Below the pieces are notes generated by a model, which was not told where the DNA came from, did no database searches, and saw nothing but the letters and a program-made list of their open reading frames with translations. Made by a program: the position numbers and the translations under genes. This document shows positions 1 through 7,174 of a stretch of 10,955 nt of DNA, piece by piece. Positions within the stretch are counted from its first letter, which is position 1. Each line of letters starts with the position of its first letter. The DNA comes from Anaerolineae bacterium (GTDB taxonomy: Bacteria; Chloroflexota; Anaerolineae; B4-G1; SLSP01): positions 1 through 10,955 of the forward strand of contig JAFGSL010000356.1 of assembly GCA_016934645.1 (NCBI GenBank), written 5' to 3'.

Positions 1-74
1 CACGTGGGCGCTGTATCTCCTAGAGAAGGAGGTGATCTATGCAGTTAGTGAGTTCACGGAGGGGCCGGCAATAG
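1..74 (+). other. End of a plus-strand unit with a perfect Shine-Dalgarno and an 11-codon ORF
   Basis: Positions 26-37 read AAGGAGGTGATC, a 12-base perfect complement to the usual 16S rRNA 3' end, followed at ideal spacing by ATG at 39-41. That ATG opens an ORF of 11 codons (MQLVSSRRGRQ) ending in TAG at 72-74, inside the first terminator hairpin. Alternatively, frame 1 is open from the window edge to TAG at 46-48 and reads HVGAVSPREGGDLCS, which could be the C-terminus of a gene that starts outside the window. A CTCCT at 16-20 could pair with the AGGAG of the Shine-Dalgarno. Whether the small ORF, the frame-1 tail or neither is translated cannot be decided here. Confidence 0.25.
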
Positions 75-92
75 CCGGCCCCTCTCCTTTTA
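59..92 (+). terminator. Rho-independent terminator 1 (plus strand)
   Basis: An 11-bp perfect GC-rich stem (59-69 with 74-84) closes a 4-base AATA loop, and CTCCTTTTAT follows. The T-tract lies on the plus strand, so it should stop transcripts entering from the left edge. Confidence 0.75.
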
Positions 93-108
93 TGGGTTAT
101 GGAGTGTT

Positions 109-150
109 CCCTGGCGAAGGTTTGCAAACCTTCGCCAGGGTTTTTCTTTT
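109..150 (+). terminator. Rho-independent terminator 2 (plus strand), 32-nt perfect palindrome
   Basis: Positions 109-140 are a perfect 32-nt palindrome followed by TTTTTCTTTT (141-150), a textbook terminator for the plus strand. It lies only 14 bp beyond the stop codon of the minus-strand 444-residue gene. Read on the minus strand the stem is followed by AACACTCC, with no U-tract, so it is not a canonical terminator for the minus operon, although the stem could still protect that transcript's 3' end. Confidence 0.85.
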
Positions 151-154
151 CGAG

Positions 155-1489
155 CTATTTATGCGATTTGCCTTGACCTTCAACCTCATCGATGTACGCC
201 TTGATGGTCGGCATAGCCGTCAGTTTATCGTAGAAGAAGTTGTTGACGATGTTGATAATCTCCGCACGCAGGGCTTCTAACATCGCATCGCTCTGCGGCG
301 TGCTGCCCGGTTCGCTCAACCGGTCGCGGAGGCGCAGCAGAAGCCGCACGATTTCAGCCTCCTGCCCCCCTTCGAGCGCGCCCACAACCGACACGATGAG
401 TTGGTCAGCCTGAGCGATCAACTGCTCCTTCGGGATATCTGCCCCAAACTTCATTGTGTCATCCAGCGTGAGGACGAGCGACCACACCTGATAGAGCACC
501 GTCGCCGGTTCATCAAACAGCTCGCGCAAGAAGGCAGCCTCCTCGTACCGCCCGGTGAGACGGAAAATGTTGTACATCCGCTTGGCGACTTTCCCGTAGT
601 TCAAGCTCTTGGTGAGATATTTGGCAACTTCATGCTCCAACTGCTCTACATAGTCATCCAGTGCGTTCGCGTCCACGTGCGCTGCCAACTTCGAGAAGAT
701 GGGGATGGATTCGGCTTCGAGATAGACTTCCTGGAAATAGGGATCCAGGTAGCCGTCCAATGGCGTGATGCTGCCATCCGGCGCTTCCCAGGTCACATCA
801 AGCATGTTGCTCGCGGCGGAGAGCTTGCCGCGCACAGGGTCGGCGACCACCCAATCGAGCTTACACCAACCGGGATCGAGGGCTACATCATCCCACCGGA
901 TCACCGCGGGTTTGGCGTCGGGGAGAAAGGCTTCGATTTGCCCGGCGTGAACCTCGTCGGGTTTCCAGGAAATGGGCGTTCCGGCAGTGCACGTGATGCC
1001 CTTGTTAATCACGGTATAGGGATACGAACCGAATTTAGCCTCGATGAATTGGTACGTCGGTCCTTTGGTCGTCTGCAGAACTTTGTCGCGCATCAGACGG
1101 GCCAAACTGTGGCAGGCTTCTTCGCGGGTGGGCGCAATGATGTTGACGCGCTCGAAGTAGTCGCAGTCGCCGGGATAGGATTGAATCTTCGACTGCGCCG
1201 CCGATCCGGAAAGCGCCAGGGCTGTTTCCACAACGCCAGGCTCGTCAACGAATTCCACGAGTTGCCCGATTCTGCGGAAGTAGGCCAGATCGTCGGGGTT
1301 GAAGTCGAGCATCGTGACCTTGTGACCGAAAACGCCGGCTCTGGCGTCGACGACGACATCACCGCCCTCTGCCGAAGCTGCGATCGCCGTCAGCCATTGC
1401 AGCGCCTCCTCTTCGTCAACTTCAACGCCTAACCGGTGCGCCGATTCAATGATAGTTGTCAGTGCTTGTCGTGGTGCTTGTGTTGGCAT
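155..1489 (-). CDS. Uncharacterised 444-residue protein, possible nucleotidyltransferase fold
   Basis: I do not recognise a named family. The start is well supported: AAGGAGGT lies 7 bases before the ATG at 1489. Residues 94-111 contain SGS followed by PGDCDYFERV, so G95-S96 is separated by 11 residues from D108-C-D110. This resembles the G-S-x(9-13)-D-h-D signature of DNA polymerase beta-type nucleotidyltransferases. K210-L-D212-W could supply the third acidic residue. The C-terminal half (about 260-430) is predicted helical by eye, as in PAP/OAS1-like helical domains. There is no signal peptide or membrane segment, so it is probably cytoplasmic. It is the last gene of the minus-strand block, 74 bp after the exonuclease, and the spacer contains a hairpin. 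The nucleotidyltransferase reading is inference from one motif; the gene itself is secure. Confidence 0.85.
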   Translation of the reverse strand: MPTQAPRQALTTIIESAHRLGVEVDEEEALQWLTAIAASAEGGDVVVDARAGVFGHKVTMLDFNPDDLAYFRRIGQLVEFVDEPGVVETALALSGSAAQSKIQSYPGDCDYFERVNIIAPTREEACHSLARLMRDKVLQTTKGPTYQFIEAKFGSYPYTVINKGITCTAGTPISWKPDEVHAGQIEAFLPDAKPAVIRWDDVALDPGWCKLDWVVADPVRGKLSAASNMLDVTWEAPDGSITPLDGYLDPYFQEVYLEAESIPIFSKLAAHVDANALDDYVEQLEHEVAKYLTKSLNYGKVAKRMYNIFRLTGRYEEAAFLRELFDEPATVLYQVWSLVLTLDDTMKFGADIPKEQLIAQADQLIVSVVGALEGGQEAEIVRLLLRLRDRLSEPGSTPQSDAMLEALRAEIINIVNNFFYDKLTAMPTIKAYIDEVEGQGKSHK

Positions 1490-1530
1490 AAGAAAACCTC
1501 CTTGAAATGGGGATCAGAAACTTGGAATGA

Positions 1531-1560
1531 GGGATTGGGAGAGTCACAACTCCTAATCCC
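1531..1560. repeat. Imperfect inverted repeat in gene spacer
   Basis: An 11-bp stem with one G-T pair (1531-1541 with 1550-1560) surrounds an 8-base loop. It lies between the exonuclease stop and the next gene's Shine-Dalgarno. There is no T-tract on either side, so it looks like a small palindromic repeat or an RNA-stabilising hairpin, not a terminator. Confidence 0.6.
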
Positions 1561-1563
1561 AAG

Positions 1564-2112
1564 TCACCAGTTTCCTCGCTCTGCGAGGAGCTTGCGCATA
1601 ATTTCGGCTTGATCCTGGGCATCGTGCAAAGCGTTGTGCGTGAGGGTATGACCATCCAGATAACACGCGGCGAGGTAAGCCATAGACGTCTCGTGCCACT
1701 GTACGCCGAACATCCCCATGTAGAATGCCTTGATGTCCAACGCACTGTGCCTGAACGGATTGCGTCCCAGGTAACGATGAAAGTAATCACAGACGAACAT
1801 CCAGTCGAAGGAAGCGTTAAAAGCGACGAACACCGGGCGGTGTCCGGGTGGTGTTACTTGCAGTACCCAGGCTTCGAACTGCGCCATTGCTTCTGCCGGG
1901 GGGAGGCCGTGTTCGGCCAGATACTCCAACGTCAATCCACTTACCTGCAGGGCGCGCGGCAACGCACAATCGTTCACCGGCTGCACTTCAACATAAAACG
2001 CCCGCATCGAGTCAGCGACCAGGCACGCGCCAATAGAGAGCAACGAGTACGAGCCGGGATTGGGACCGGCGGTTTCGACGTCCACGGAGATGTAGGTTTC
2101 AGGATAGGCCAT
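1564..2112 (-). CDS. DEDDh-family 3'-5' exonuclease (DnaQ/RNase T-like)
   Basis: This 182-residue protein is a single exonuclease domain. Exo I is VDVETAG with D11 and E13, Exo II is AFNASFDWMF with D103, and Exo III is HNALHDAQDQA with H159 and D164, so all five DEDDh catalytic and metal-binding residues are present. Such enzymes remove 3' nucleotides from DNA or RNA using two divalent metals. The length fits a stand-alone nuclease such as RNase T or an exonuclease-only DnaQ homologue, and no polymerase-binding extension is visible. The start ATG lies 3 bp after the TAA of the CvpA-like gene and has no clear Shine-Dalgarno, which suggests translational coupling. The real substrate (proofreading, tRNA trimming or repair) cannot be read from the sequence. 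Confidence 0.9.
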   Translation of the reverse strand: MAYPETYISVDVETAGPNPGSYSLLSIGACLVADSMRAFYVEVQPVNDCALPRALQVSGLTLEYLAEHGLPPAEAMAQFEAWVLQVTPPGHRPVFVAFNASFDWMFVCDYFHRYLGRNPFRHSALDIKAFYMGMFGVQWHETSMAYLAACYLDGHTLTHNALHDAQDQAEIMRKLLAERGNW

Positions 2113-2115
2113 GGC

Positions 2116-2682
2116 TTACGCTTGCAAAATAAAGAACGGCGGATATTCTATGAAACGAAACATAAAATAAAGTGGCCGGTAGGTAAGCAGTATCTCGCGC
2201 ATATAGGGACGCAAGATCGAACTTGAATAAGCTGCCCACGTGTTGTACCAGGCTTGCGCATTCTGCCAGCGCACGCTAACCGCGACGCCCCACGTGTTAT
2301 AGATCACCGCCATAATCAGAGACGCCAAAACGATCCCGACGATTGCCCCAAGGATGTTATCGAGCACCTGTAACTTTGGCAATGTCGTATCCCGGAAGAT
2401 CAGTTTACTGAGAAAGTAAGAGCCGATAAACAACAACGTCGTAAGCACAGCAAAGATGAGGGTCTGCGTGATGATTAAATCCGGCACATGACCACCCAAC
2501 ACACCGACTAACGTCACGGCAACGCCCCGAATAGCTTCTGTCGCCAGGGTCAGTAACCCAACCGCCGTAGTGAGCAAGTAGAAACTCACCAGCATAACCA
2601 CTGCCCGCAAGAAACCATCCAGTGCACAAATAACAAGCACCATCACGCCAACAAAGATCAACAAACCATCTAAAATTGTCAT
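2116..2682 (-). CDS. CvpA family membrane protein
   Basis: This 188-residue hydrophobic protein has four likely transmembrane segments, at about 3-20, 27-46, 72-95 and 108-128. The order and motifs fit the CvpA (colicin V production) family: an N-terminal DGFLRA turn, and VLDNILGAIVGIVLASLI before and within the fourth helix, corresponding to the family's D-x-x-x-G-x-x-x-G pattern. The last 55 residues are amphipathic and aromatic-rich. Family members are inner-membrane proteins of poorly defined role, linked to envelope integrity and colicin V export in enterobacteria. GAGGGG lies about 8 bases before the ATG. The stop is 3 bp from the exonuclease start, so the two are almost certainly co-transcribed. 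No bacteriocin gene is visible, so a colicin role should not be assumed. Confidence 0.85.
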   Translation of the reverse strand: MTILDGLLIFVGVMVLVICALDGFLRAVVMLVSFYLLTTAVGLLTLATEAIRGVAVTLVGVLGGHVPDLIITQTLIFAVLTTLLFIGSYFLSKLIFRDTTLPKLQVLDNILGAIVGIVLASLIMAVIYNTWGVAVSVRWQNAQAWYNTWAAYSSSILRPYMREILLTYRPLYFMFRFIEYPPFFILQA

Positions 2683-2705
2683 CAGGGTTTCCCCTCGAAA
2701 TCTGC

Positions 2706-3455
2706 TCAGGATTCAAGCTTGAGCGCCGTCACCAGAAAGAACGGTAGATGAGCGATCTGCGCCCACGGACTGCGTCGCCCCATCGCTCCCATCTCAACGG
2801 CCTCCAGCGCCTCCGCCTCCATTGCGGTCAACGGCAGATCGCGCAGAAAGTCGAAGCGCGCCGTCGATGGCGCATAGAGCGATTCGAACAGGCCGACGTT
2901 CACCGTGAATCCCCGCGCCGCCAGCAACTCCGGCAACCTGCGCCCGATCAACGGGTCGGCGCCGGCACGTTCCAGGGCAGACAGCCACAGTTCACGGGCG
3001 GCGATCTCCGGCGGATGCTCGATCATGCCGCCGTAGTCAGGTTCCAGGGCTACCAGCGCTCCACCGGGACGGAGCACGCGGCAGACTTCGTCCAACGCGC
3101 GCGTCACCGGTTGCACCCACAGCAAGGTCAACTGTGTGAAAACCAGATCGAAAGCGGCATCGGCAAACGGCAACCGCCGCGCATCCCCGCCGGTGCGCGA
3201 TGCGCCGCCAAACGCTGCCCCACCCTCTCGCAACGCCTCCACCGCGCAATCCAACGCGACGACCGGCCCTCCGGCGCGGCGCACCAATTCGCCCGTCACC
3301 GCGCCGTACCCCGCGCCCAAATCCAGGACGCGCCTCCGGTGCGCAATACCCACCCGGCGAAATAACCGCCCCCGCGCCGGCTCCAGCCATTCCGCCTGCT
3401 GTGCCAGCATCTCCGGTCCGGGTAAATCATATTTCACCAATCGCCCAATCTCCAT
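2706..3455 (-). CDS. Class I SAM-dependent methyltransferase
   Basis: This 249-residue protein has the Rossmann-type methyltransferase core. Motif I is VLDLGAGYG at 43-51, the adenosine-ribose acidic residue is D69 in VVALD, motif II is GDARRLPFADAAFD at 90-103, and LRPGGALVALEPD at 128-140 is the post-II segment. This layout is typical of the Methyltransf_11/UbiE-like group, whose substrates are small molecules, lipids or proteins. The C-terminal part (about 141-249) is presumably the substrate lid and gives no specific clue. The ATG at 3455 has no good Shine-Dalgarno because the upstream spacer is filled by a palindromic repeat. The gene is visibly more GC-rich than the CvpA and exonuclease genes that follow it. 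Substrate unknown. Confidence 0.9.
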   Translation of the reverse strand: MEIGRLVKYDLPGPEMLAQQAEWLEPARGRLFRRVGIAHRRRVLDLGAGYGAVTGELVRRAGGPVVALDCAVEALREGGAAFGGASRTGGDARRLPFADAAFDLVFTQLTLLWVQPVTRALDEVCRVLRPGGALVALEPDYGGMIEHPPEIAARELWLSALERAGADPLIGRRLPELLAARGFTVNVGLFESLYAPSTARFDFLRDLPLTAMEAEALEAVEMGAMGRRSPWAQIAHLPFFLVTALKLES

Positions 3456-3458
3456 AAA

Positions 3459-3514
3459 AGCTATCAGCTTTCAGCGGTCAGCAGCTAATGGCTGCTAGCT
3501 GAAGGCTGACAGCT
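3459..3514. repeat. Palindromic interspersed repeat (AGCT...CAGC type)
   Basis: A 56-bp interrupted palindrome runs from AGCTATCAGC to GCTGACAGCT, with nested AGCAGC/GCTGCT arms around TAAT. It fills the spacer between the second DUF2207-like gene and the methyltransferase and overlaps the TAG stop of the former by two bases. There is no T-tract. Its layout resembles small dispersed palindromes seen in many bacterial genomes. Confidence 0.75.
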
Positions 3515-5360
3515 ATCTTCCCCCACCCGCACAGGCACACGCGCACGCGCAGCCCGCACAGGCGCATCCACCGCCACCGCCACTGCCACCGCTGGATTTC
3601 GCTAACGCCGTGAAGATGTCGCCCGTGACTCGGTCCGCACCGCTGAGATCGACGAAGCCGCCCTTCACGCCGGGGATGTTCAACGAGCCGGGCATAATGG
3701 CCGCCGCCATGCCGCCCATCGTCGATTCGGCCCAGCCGGCAAACGAACCCGCGACATCGCTGGCCCGCGTGCGCCCGCCGATGGCTGGGCCGCTGGCTTT
3801 CGGCGCGGCGCTGACAGTCCCGGCAGGCCGCGAACCGCGCACCCACACCGGCCAATAATTGTAGCCGCGATGCGTGAGCACGGTGGGATAGTTGTCGTTC
3901 ATCATCACCCAGGGCAGGTACTTATCGAGATACTGCTCGCGCGCCTCGACCTCGCCGAGCGCGGACGCCTGCTCCATGGCCCGGTCAATGACACGGCGAT
4001 AATACTCTTGGCTGTCGGAAAAATCGAAGCCCTTCATCTTCGCCGCCGTCGCTTTGATAAGCATTTCGGTGGGTTTGCTGAAATCGATATTACGCACAGC
4101 TTTGCCGTGATGCTGTTCAATGACAGTGAGATAGGCGTCTTCGTAGGCATGGATGATGGTGCCCTTCTCCTGAGCGATCCGGCGACGATGGAGGCGCTGT
4201 TCTTTGGCAGAATTCAGACTCTTGTTGGACAGAACTTGGAAATCCGGCGTCACAGCCACCGTCAGCGGCTCCTCTTTCTTCACCTCGATGACGCCCTTTT
4301 CCAGCAGGCCGAAGAGCACCAACGTCAGCACTTTGTTCAGCGGCATTTCGACCAGTACGCCGGCCTCCGGCGCGGTCAGGCCACGCTTGATACCACCACC
4401 CTCCACCTGCGCGATGGCGGGCAGGTAGGTCTTGCGCTTCTTCTTCAGCGAGCTTTCGTTGAGAACAACGAGCGGTGCGGCGATCACGGGCGCAATCAGC
4501 GCCGAGATCGGGCTGATGAACAACAAAAGGAGGATGCCGCCGCCCAAAATGGCAAACACCGACAAGCCGGTGCCGCCCGAAAACCGGAAGAAAAGCACGG
4601 CAAACATGATCATCGCTACAGCGCCGAGGATAAAGCGCGTGGTGGGATTATCTTCCAACCACTTGTTGGTCAACTGGATGAGCGTCAGCTTCACCACGCG
4701 CGTCATGCCGCGCTGCGGAAACGAGACGCCGACGCGATACGCCTGCGTCGCCGTCCCCTGCGGCCACTGCCACACAGCAACGGCGCGTCCCTGGTAAAAC
4801 ACCTTTTCGGTAAAAGGCACATCCTGATACAGCATCTCGTCAGGATGGACCCCTTCCAGCATGTAGATAGCAATCTGGATGTAGGACGTCCCACGCACCA
4901 GGTCGCTGTCGAACCAGGTCGGCGTGATCTGCAACGAGGCAAGGTCCTTGTTGGTCGTATCCTGGAAGATCAGGTCAGGCATCGTAAACTCGAAGTGCAG
5001 CGTACCCTGCGAACCGCGTGGAATGGCTTGATCGCCCAGGTGAACTTCGACACCCGGATTCACATATTCGGATTTGCGGATGTCGCGCAGGTTGACCCCG
5101 TTGATCGAGGCGCTCATATTGCTGATGCTGTAATTGCTGTGTGGCACACCAATATCCACAATATCGATCGGGCTGCCATAGTTGTTGAACGTGATCTCGT
5201 AGACGATCTTCACCGAAGCGTCCGGCTGTACATAGACCTGCATCCGTAAATCTGGTACGGCGAAGCTGTAACTCTGCGCCGCCACCGGCCTCCCGAGGGA
5301 TGTCGTCAGCACTAACAACGTTAACAAAGCTAGTAGGCGAAAAACGCTTCTCTTTCCCAT
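3513..5360 (-). CDS. DUF2207-like membrane protein with Cys-Ala tail (copy 2)
   Basis: This is a 615-residue protein counted from the ATG at 5360, chosen because GGAGGT lies upstream and a signal peptide follows immediately (1-28, cleavage likely after VAA). Residues 30-225 form an extracellular beta-rich domain. Hydrophobic segments lie at about 243-260 and 267-300 and end in a KKKRK stop-transfer. The next part, GGGIKRGLTAPEA...LNKVLTLVLFGLLEKG (320-356), looks like a winged-helix-type cytoplasmic module, as in DUF2207 proteins. A helical, charged region follows, then a Gly/Ser-rich linker ending in CACAGCACACACAGGGR (599-615, six cysteines). It is a tandem paralogue of the preceding gene, with an ungapped match over the first ~220 residues, but has a longer membrane region. 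Function is unknown. The DUF2207 assignment is from layout and motif memory. Confidence 0.85.
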   Translation of the reverse strand: MGKRSVFRLLALLTLLVLTTSLGRPVAAQSYSFAVPDLRMQVYVQPDASVKIVYEITFNNYGSPIDIVDIGVPHSNYSISNMSASINGVNLRDIRKSEYVNPGVEVHLGDQAIPRGSQGTLHFEFTMPDLIFQDTTNKDLASLQITPTWFDSDLVRGTSYIQIAIYMLEGVHPDEMLYQDVPFTEKVFYQGRAVAVWQWPQGTATQAYRVGVSFPQRGMTRVVKLTLIQLTNKWLEDNPTTRFILGAVAMIMFAVLFFRFSGGTGLSVFAILGGGILLLLFISPISALIAPVIAAPLVVLNESSLKKKRKTYLPAIAQVEGGGIKRGLTAPEAGVLVEMPLNKVLTLVLFGLLEKGVIEVKKEEPLTVAVTPDFQVLSNKSLNSAKEQRLHRRRIAQEKGTIIHAYEDAYLTVIEQHHGKAVRNIDFSKPTEMLIKATAAKMKGFDFSDSQEYYRRVIDRAMEQASALGEVEAREQYLDKYLPWVMMNDNYPTVLTHRGYNYWPVWVRGSRPAGTVSAAPKASGPAIGGRTRASDVAGSFAGWAESTMGGMAAAIMPGSLNIPGVKGGFVDLSGADRVTGDIFTALAKSSGGSGGGGGCACAGCACACACAGGGR

Positions 5361-5393
5361 AGATTCGATACCTCCAAACCCTGGCGTCCACCG

Positions 5394-5414
5394 CCGAATC
5401 CAAAATCGAAAATC
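5394..5414 (-). repeat. Three phased GATTNNN heptads
   Basis: On the minus strand the spacer after the first DUF2207-like gene reads GATTTTC, GATTTTG, GATTCGG in exact 7-base register. The first G is also the last base of the TAG stop. The same kind of heptads occurs at 8477-8511 in the opposite orientation. Confidence 0.55.
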
Positions 5415-7114
5415 TACCGTCCCCCACCCGCGCAGGCGCAGGCGCACGCGCATCCGGCGCACGCACACGCGCAACTGCTGTGAAAACCGCCTCCTGAAGA
5501 GGACGATCTGGTGACTGGGGCAGGCTTCTGCAGCGACGTGGGCATGATTGCCGCGGCCATGCCGCCCATGGTCGTCTCGGTCCAGCCCACGAAGGAGGAG
5601 GCCACATCGCCAAACTTGGGAGCCGGACGCCCGCTGGCGGCGCTGCCCGCAGAACCTGCGATACTGGCTGCGCTCCCAGCCGCCACTGCCGGATGTGCCT
5701 GGCGCGCCCAAATCGGCCAGTAGTTGTAAGTGCCGACGGTCATCACACGCCGGTAGTCCTTGTCGAGCATCACCCACGGCGCATACTTGTCGAGATATTG
5801 CTCGCGTTGTTCGATGTCGCCCAGGGCAGTGGCCTGCTCCATGGCCCGTTCGATGACGCGGCGGTAGTAGTCCTGCGTGTCCGAGAGATCGAAGCCCTGC
5901 ATCTTGGCCGCGGCAATCTCCACCAGCTTCCTCATCGGCTTGACCACCTCGAGTTGTTTCACCGGTTTTTTGGCATTATCCTGAATCAAGTCCAGGAAAG
6001 CATCTTCGTAATTGTGGATCACGGTCCCCTGCTTCTGCGCTACAGTGCGACGGTACTGCGCACGCGCGTCAGCGTCCGGCAAATCCGTTCGATAGGCATC
6101 CGCGACTTCCAAGATCAAAGCCTCGGTCAGAGAGCCGGTTTCCGTCACTTTCTGCACCAGCCCTTTTTCGAGCAAGCCAAAGATAACGAGGGTCAACACC
6201 TTATTCAGCGGCATTTCCAGGATGACGGCGGCCTCCGGCGCGGTCAGCCCACGCTTGATCCCGCCACCCTCTACCTGAGCGATGGGCGGCAGATAGTTGG
6301 GCTTGCTGGCCTTTTTGATCGCCCGGATGAACATCCAGATGATAAAAGCTGGAATGACGATGGGTAAACACACGCCGGCCAGGATCGAGATAACGCCCAT
6401 CGCACCGCCAAGCCAGGCAACGAAGAGGTCCCACGTCGTCTGCTTGATCACATTGCTGAGACCGCGCTGTGGGAAGGAGACACCCACACGATATGCCTTG
6501 GTCGCTGCGACGTTCTCGAAACGCCATACGGTGACGACACGCCCGTTCTCGGTGCCCTTGTCGCTGAAGGGAACGTCCTGATACAGCACTTCGTCAAGCT
6601 GTATCCCTTCGAGCATCGTGACGCGAATCTCGATTGTCCCTGTCCCGCGCACCAAGCTACTGTCGAACCACGTCGGCGTGATCTGGAGCGAGGCATTCTC
6701 TTTGTTCGTCGTGTCGGTGAAGATCATCTCCGGTATCGCCATCTCGAAGTGCAATGTGCCGCGCGCGCCCGAAGCGATCGCCTGGCCGTTGAGATGCACT
6801 TCCACGCCGGGATTGACGTACTCGGATTTGCGAATGTCGGTGAGCGCCACGCCGTTGATGGACGCGCTCATGGTGCTGATGCTGTACTTGCTGTGCGGCG
6901 TGCCGATGTCCACCACATCGATGGGACTCCCGAAGTTCTCAAAGGTGATGTCGTAGACGATCTTCGTCGAACTATCCGGCTGCACATAGACCTGCATCAG
7001 CAGCTCCGGCACGGAGAAGCTGTAGTTCTGGGCATACACCGGCCGCCCCAGTAACAGCAAAAGCATCGCCAGCAGCGACAAAGCCGGTGCATGGTATAAA
7101 CGTTTACTTTTCAT
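5414..7114 (-). CDS. DUF2207-like membrane protein with Cys-Ala tail (copy 1)
   Basis: This 566-residue protein has a signal peptide (1-28, VYA then QNYSF) and an exported beta-rich domain (30-225). One long or two short transmembrane segments lie at about 229-263, followed by the positive RAIKKASK. A cytoplasmic module opens with GGGIKRGLTAPEA (283-295) and continues LNKVLTLVIFGLLEKG, nearly identical to copy 2. A charged helical region with QREQYLDKY and the motif TMGGMAAAIMP, also shared with copy 2, leads into a Ser/Ala-rich linker. The protein ends in a seven-Cys tail whose last 17 residues equal those of copy 2. GGAGG stands 6 bases before the ATG. The genes lie 53 bp apart and arose by tandem duplication. 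DUF2207-type proteins usually end in plain Gly/Ser-rich tails; the regular Cys-Ala alternation is unusual. Function unknown. Confidence 0.87.
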   Translation of the reverse strand: MKSKRLYHAPALSLLAMLLLLLGRPVYAQNYSFSVPELLMQVYVQPDSSTKIVYDITFENFGSPIDVVDIGTPHSKYSISTMSASINGVALTDIRKSEYVNPGVEVHLNGQAIASGARGTLHFEMAIPEMIFTDTTNKENASLQITPTWFDSSLVRGTGTIEIRVTMLEGIQLDEVLYQDVPFSDKGTENGRVVTVWRFENVAATKAYRVGVSFPQRGLSNVIKQTTWDLFVAWLGGAMGVISILAGVCLPIVIPAFIIWMFIRAIKKASKPNYLPPIAQVEGGGIKRGLTAPEAAVILEMPLNKVLTLVIFGLLEKGLVQKVTETGSLTEALILEVADAYRTDLPDADARAQYRRTVAQKQGTVIHNYEDAFLDLIQDNAKKPVKQLEVVKPMRKLVEIAAAKMQGFDLSDTQDYYRRVIERAMEQATALGDIEQREQYLDKYAPWVMLDKDYRRVMTVGTYNYWPIWARQAHPAVAAGSAASIAGSAGSAASGRPAPKFGDVASSFVGWTETTMGGMAAAIMPTSLQKPAPVTRSSSSGGGFHSSCACACAGCACACACAGGGR

Positions 7115-7140
7115 CCCATACCTCCACTAACAGAGAAGCA

Positions 7141-7158
7141 CGCGATAGAGAAATCGCG
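7141..7158. repeat. Small hairpin repeat (CGCGAT/ATCGCG)
   Basis: A perfect 6-bp stem, CGCGAT at 7141-7146 with ATCGCG at 7153-7158, surrounds AGAGAA. It lies in the 60-bp spacer between the PqqD/SPASM protein and the first DUF2207-like gene. There is no T-tract, so it is more likely a dispersed repeat than a terminator. Confidence 0.45.
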
Positions 7159-7174
7159 GCTACAGCGAATCCGG

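Noticed and set aside
10..45. Minus-strand GATCACCTCCTT resembling the 3' end of 16S rRNA
   Set aside because: Only the anti-Shine-Dalgarno tail matches; the preceding helix 45 sequence (GGTGCGGCTG type) is absent. It is better read as a plus-strand Shine-Dalgarno.
32..280. 82-codon plus-strand frame opening with GTG
   Set aside because: It runs through both terminator hairpins and into the 3' end of the 444-residue minus-strand gene, so it is a chance open frame.
401..1432. 343-codon plus-strand open frame
   Set aside because: It is antisense to the 444-residue gene, lacks a ribosome-binding site and its translation has no recognisable domain. High GC explains the open frame.
2116..2682. 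CvpA-like gene as a sign of a bacteriocin operon
   Set aside because: CvpA homologues are widespread in bacteria without colicin V, and no precursor, exporter or immunity gene is visible in the window.
3516..3572. Cys-rich tail as a separate metallothionein or small RiPP precursor gene
   Set aside because: The tail is in frame with the whole DUF2207-like protein in both copies and has no start codon or ribosome-binding site of its own.
3870..5249. 459-codon plus-strand open frame rich in His and Arg
   Set aside because: It is antisense to the DUF2207-like gene, and its His/Arg-rich composition is typical of a shadow frame.
5361..5777. N-terminal extension of the second DUF2207-like protein by 139 residues
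   Set aside because: The extension overlaps the 3' end of copy 1. The internal ATG at 5360 has a good Shine-Dalgarno and starts a clear signal peptide matching copy 1.
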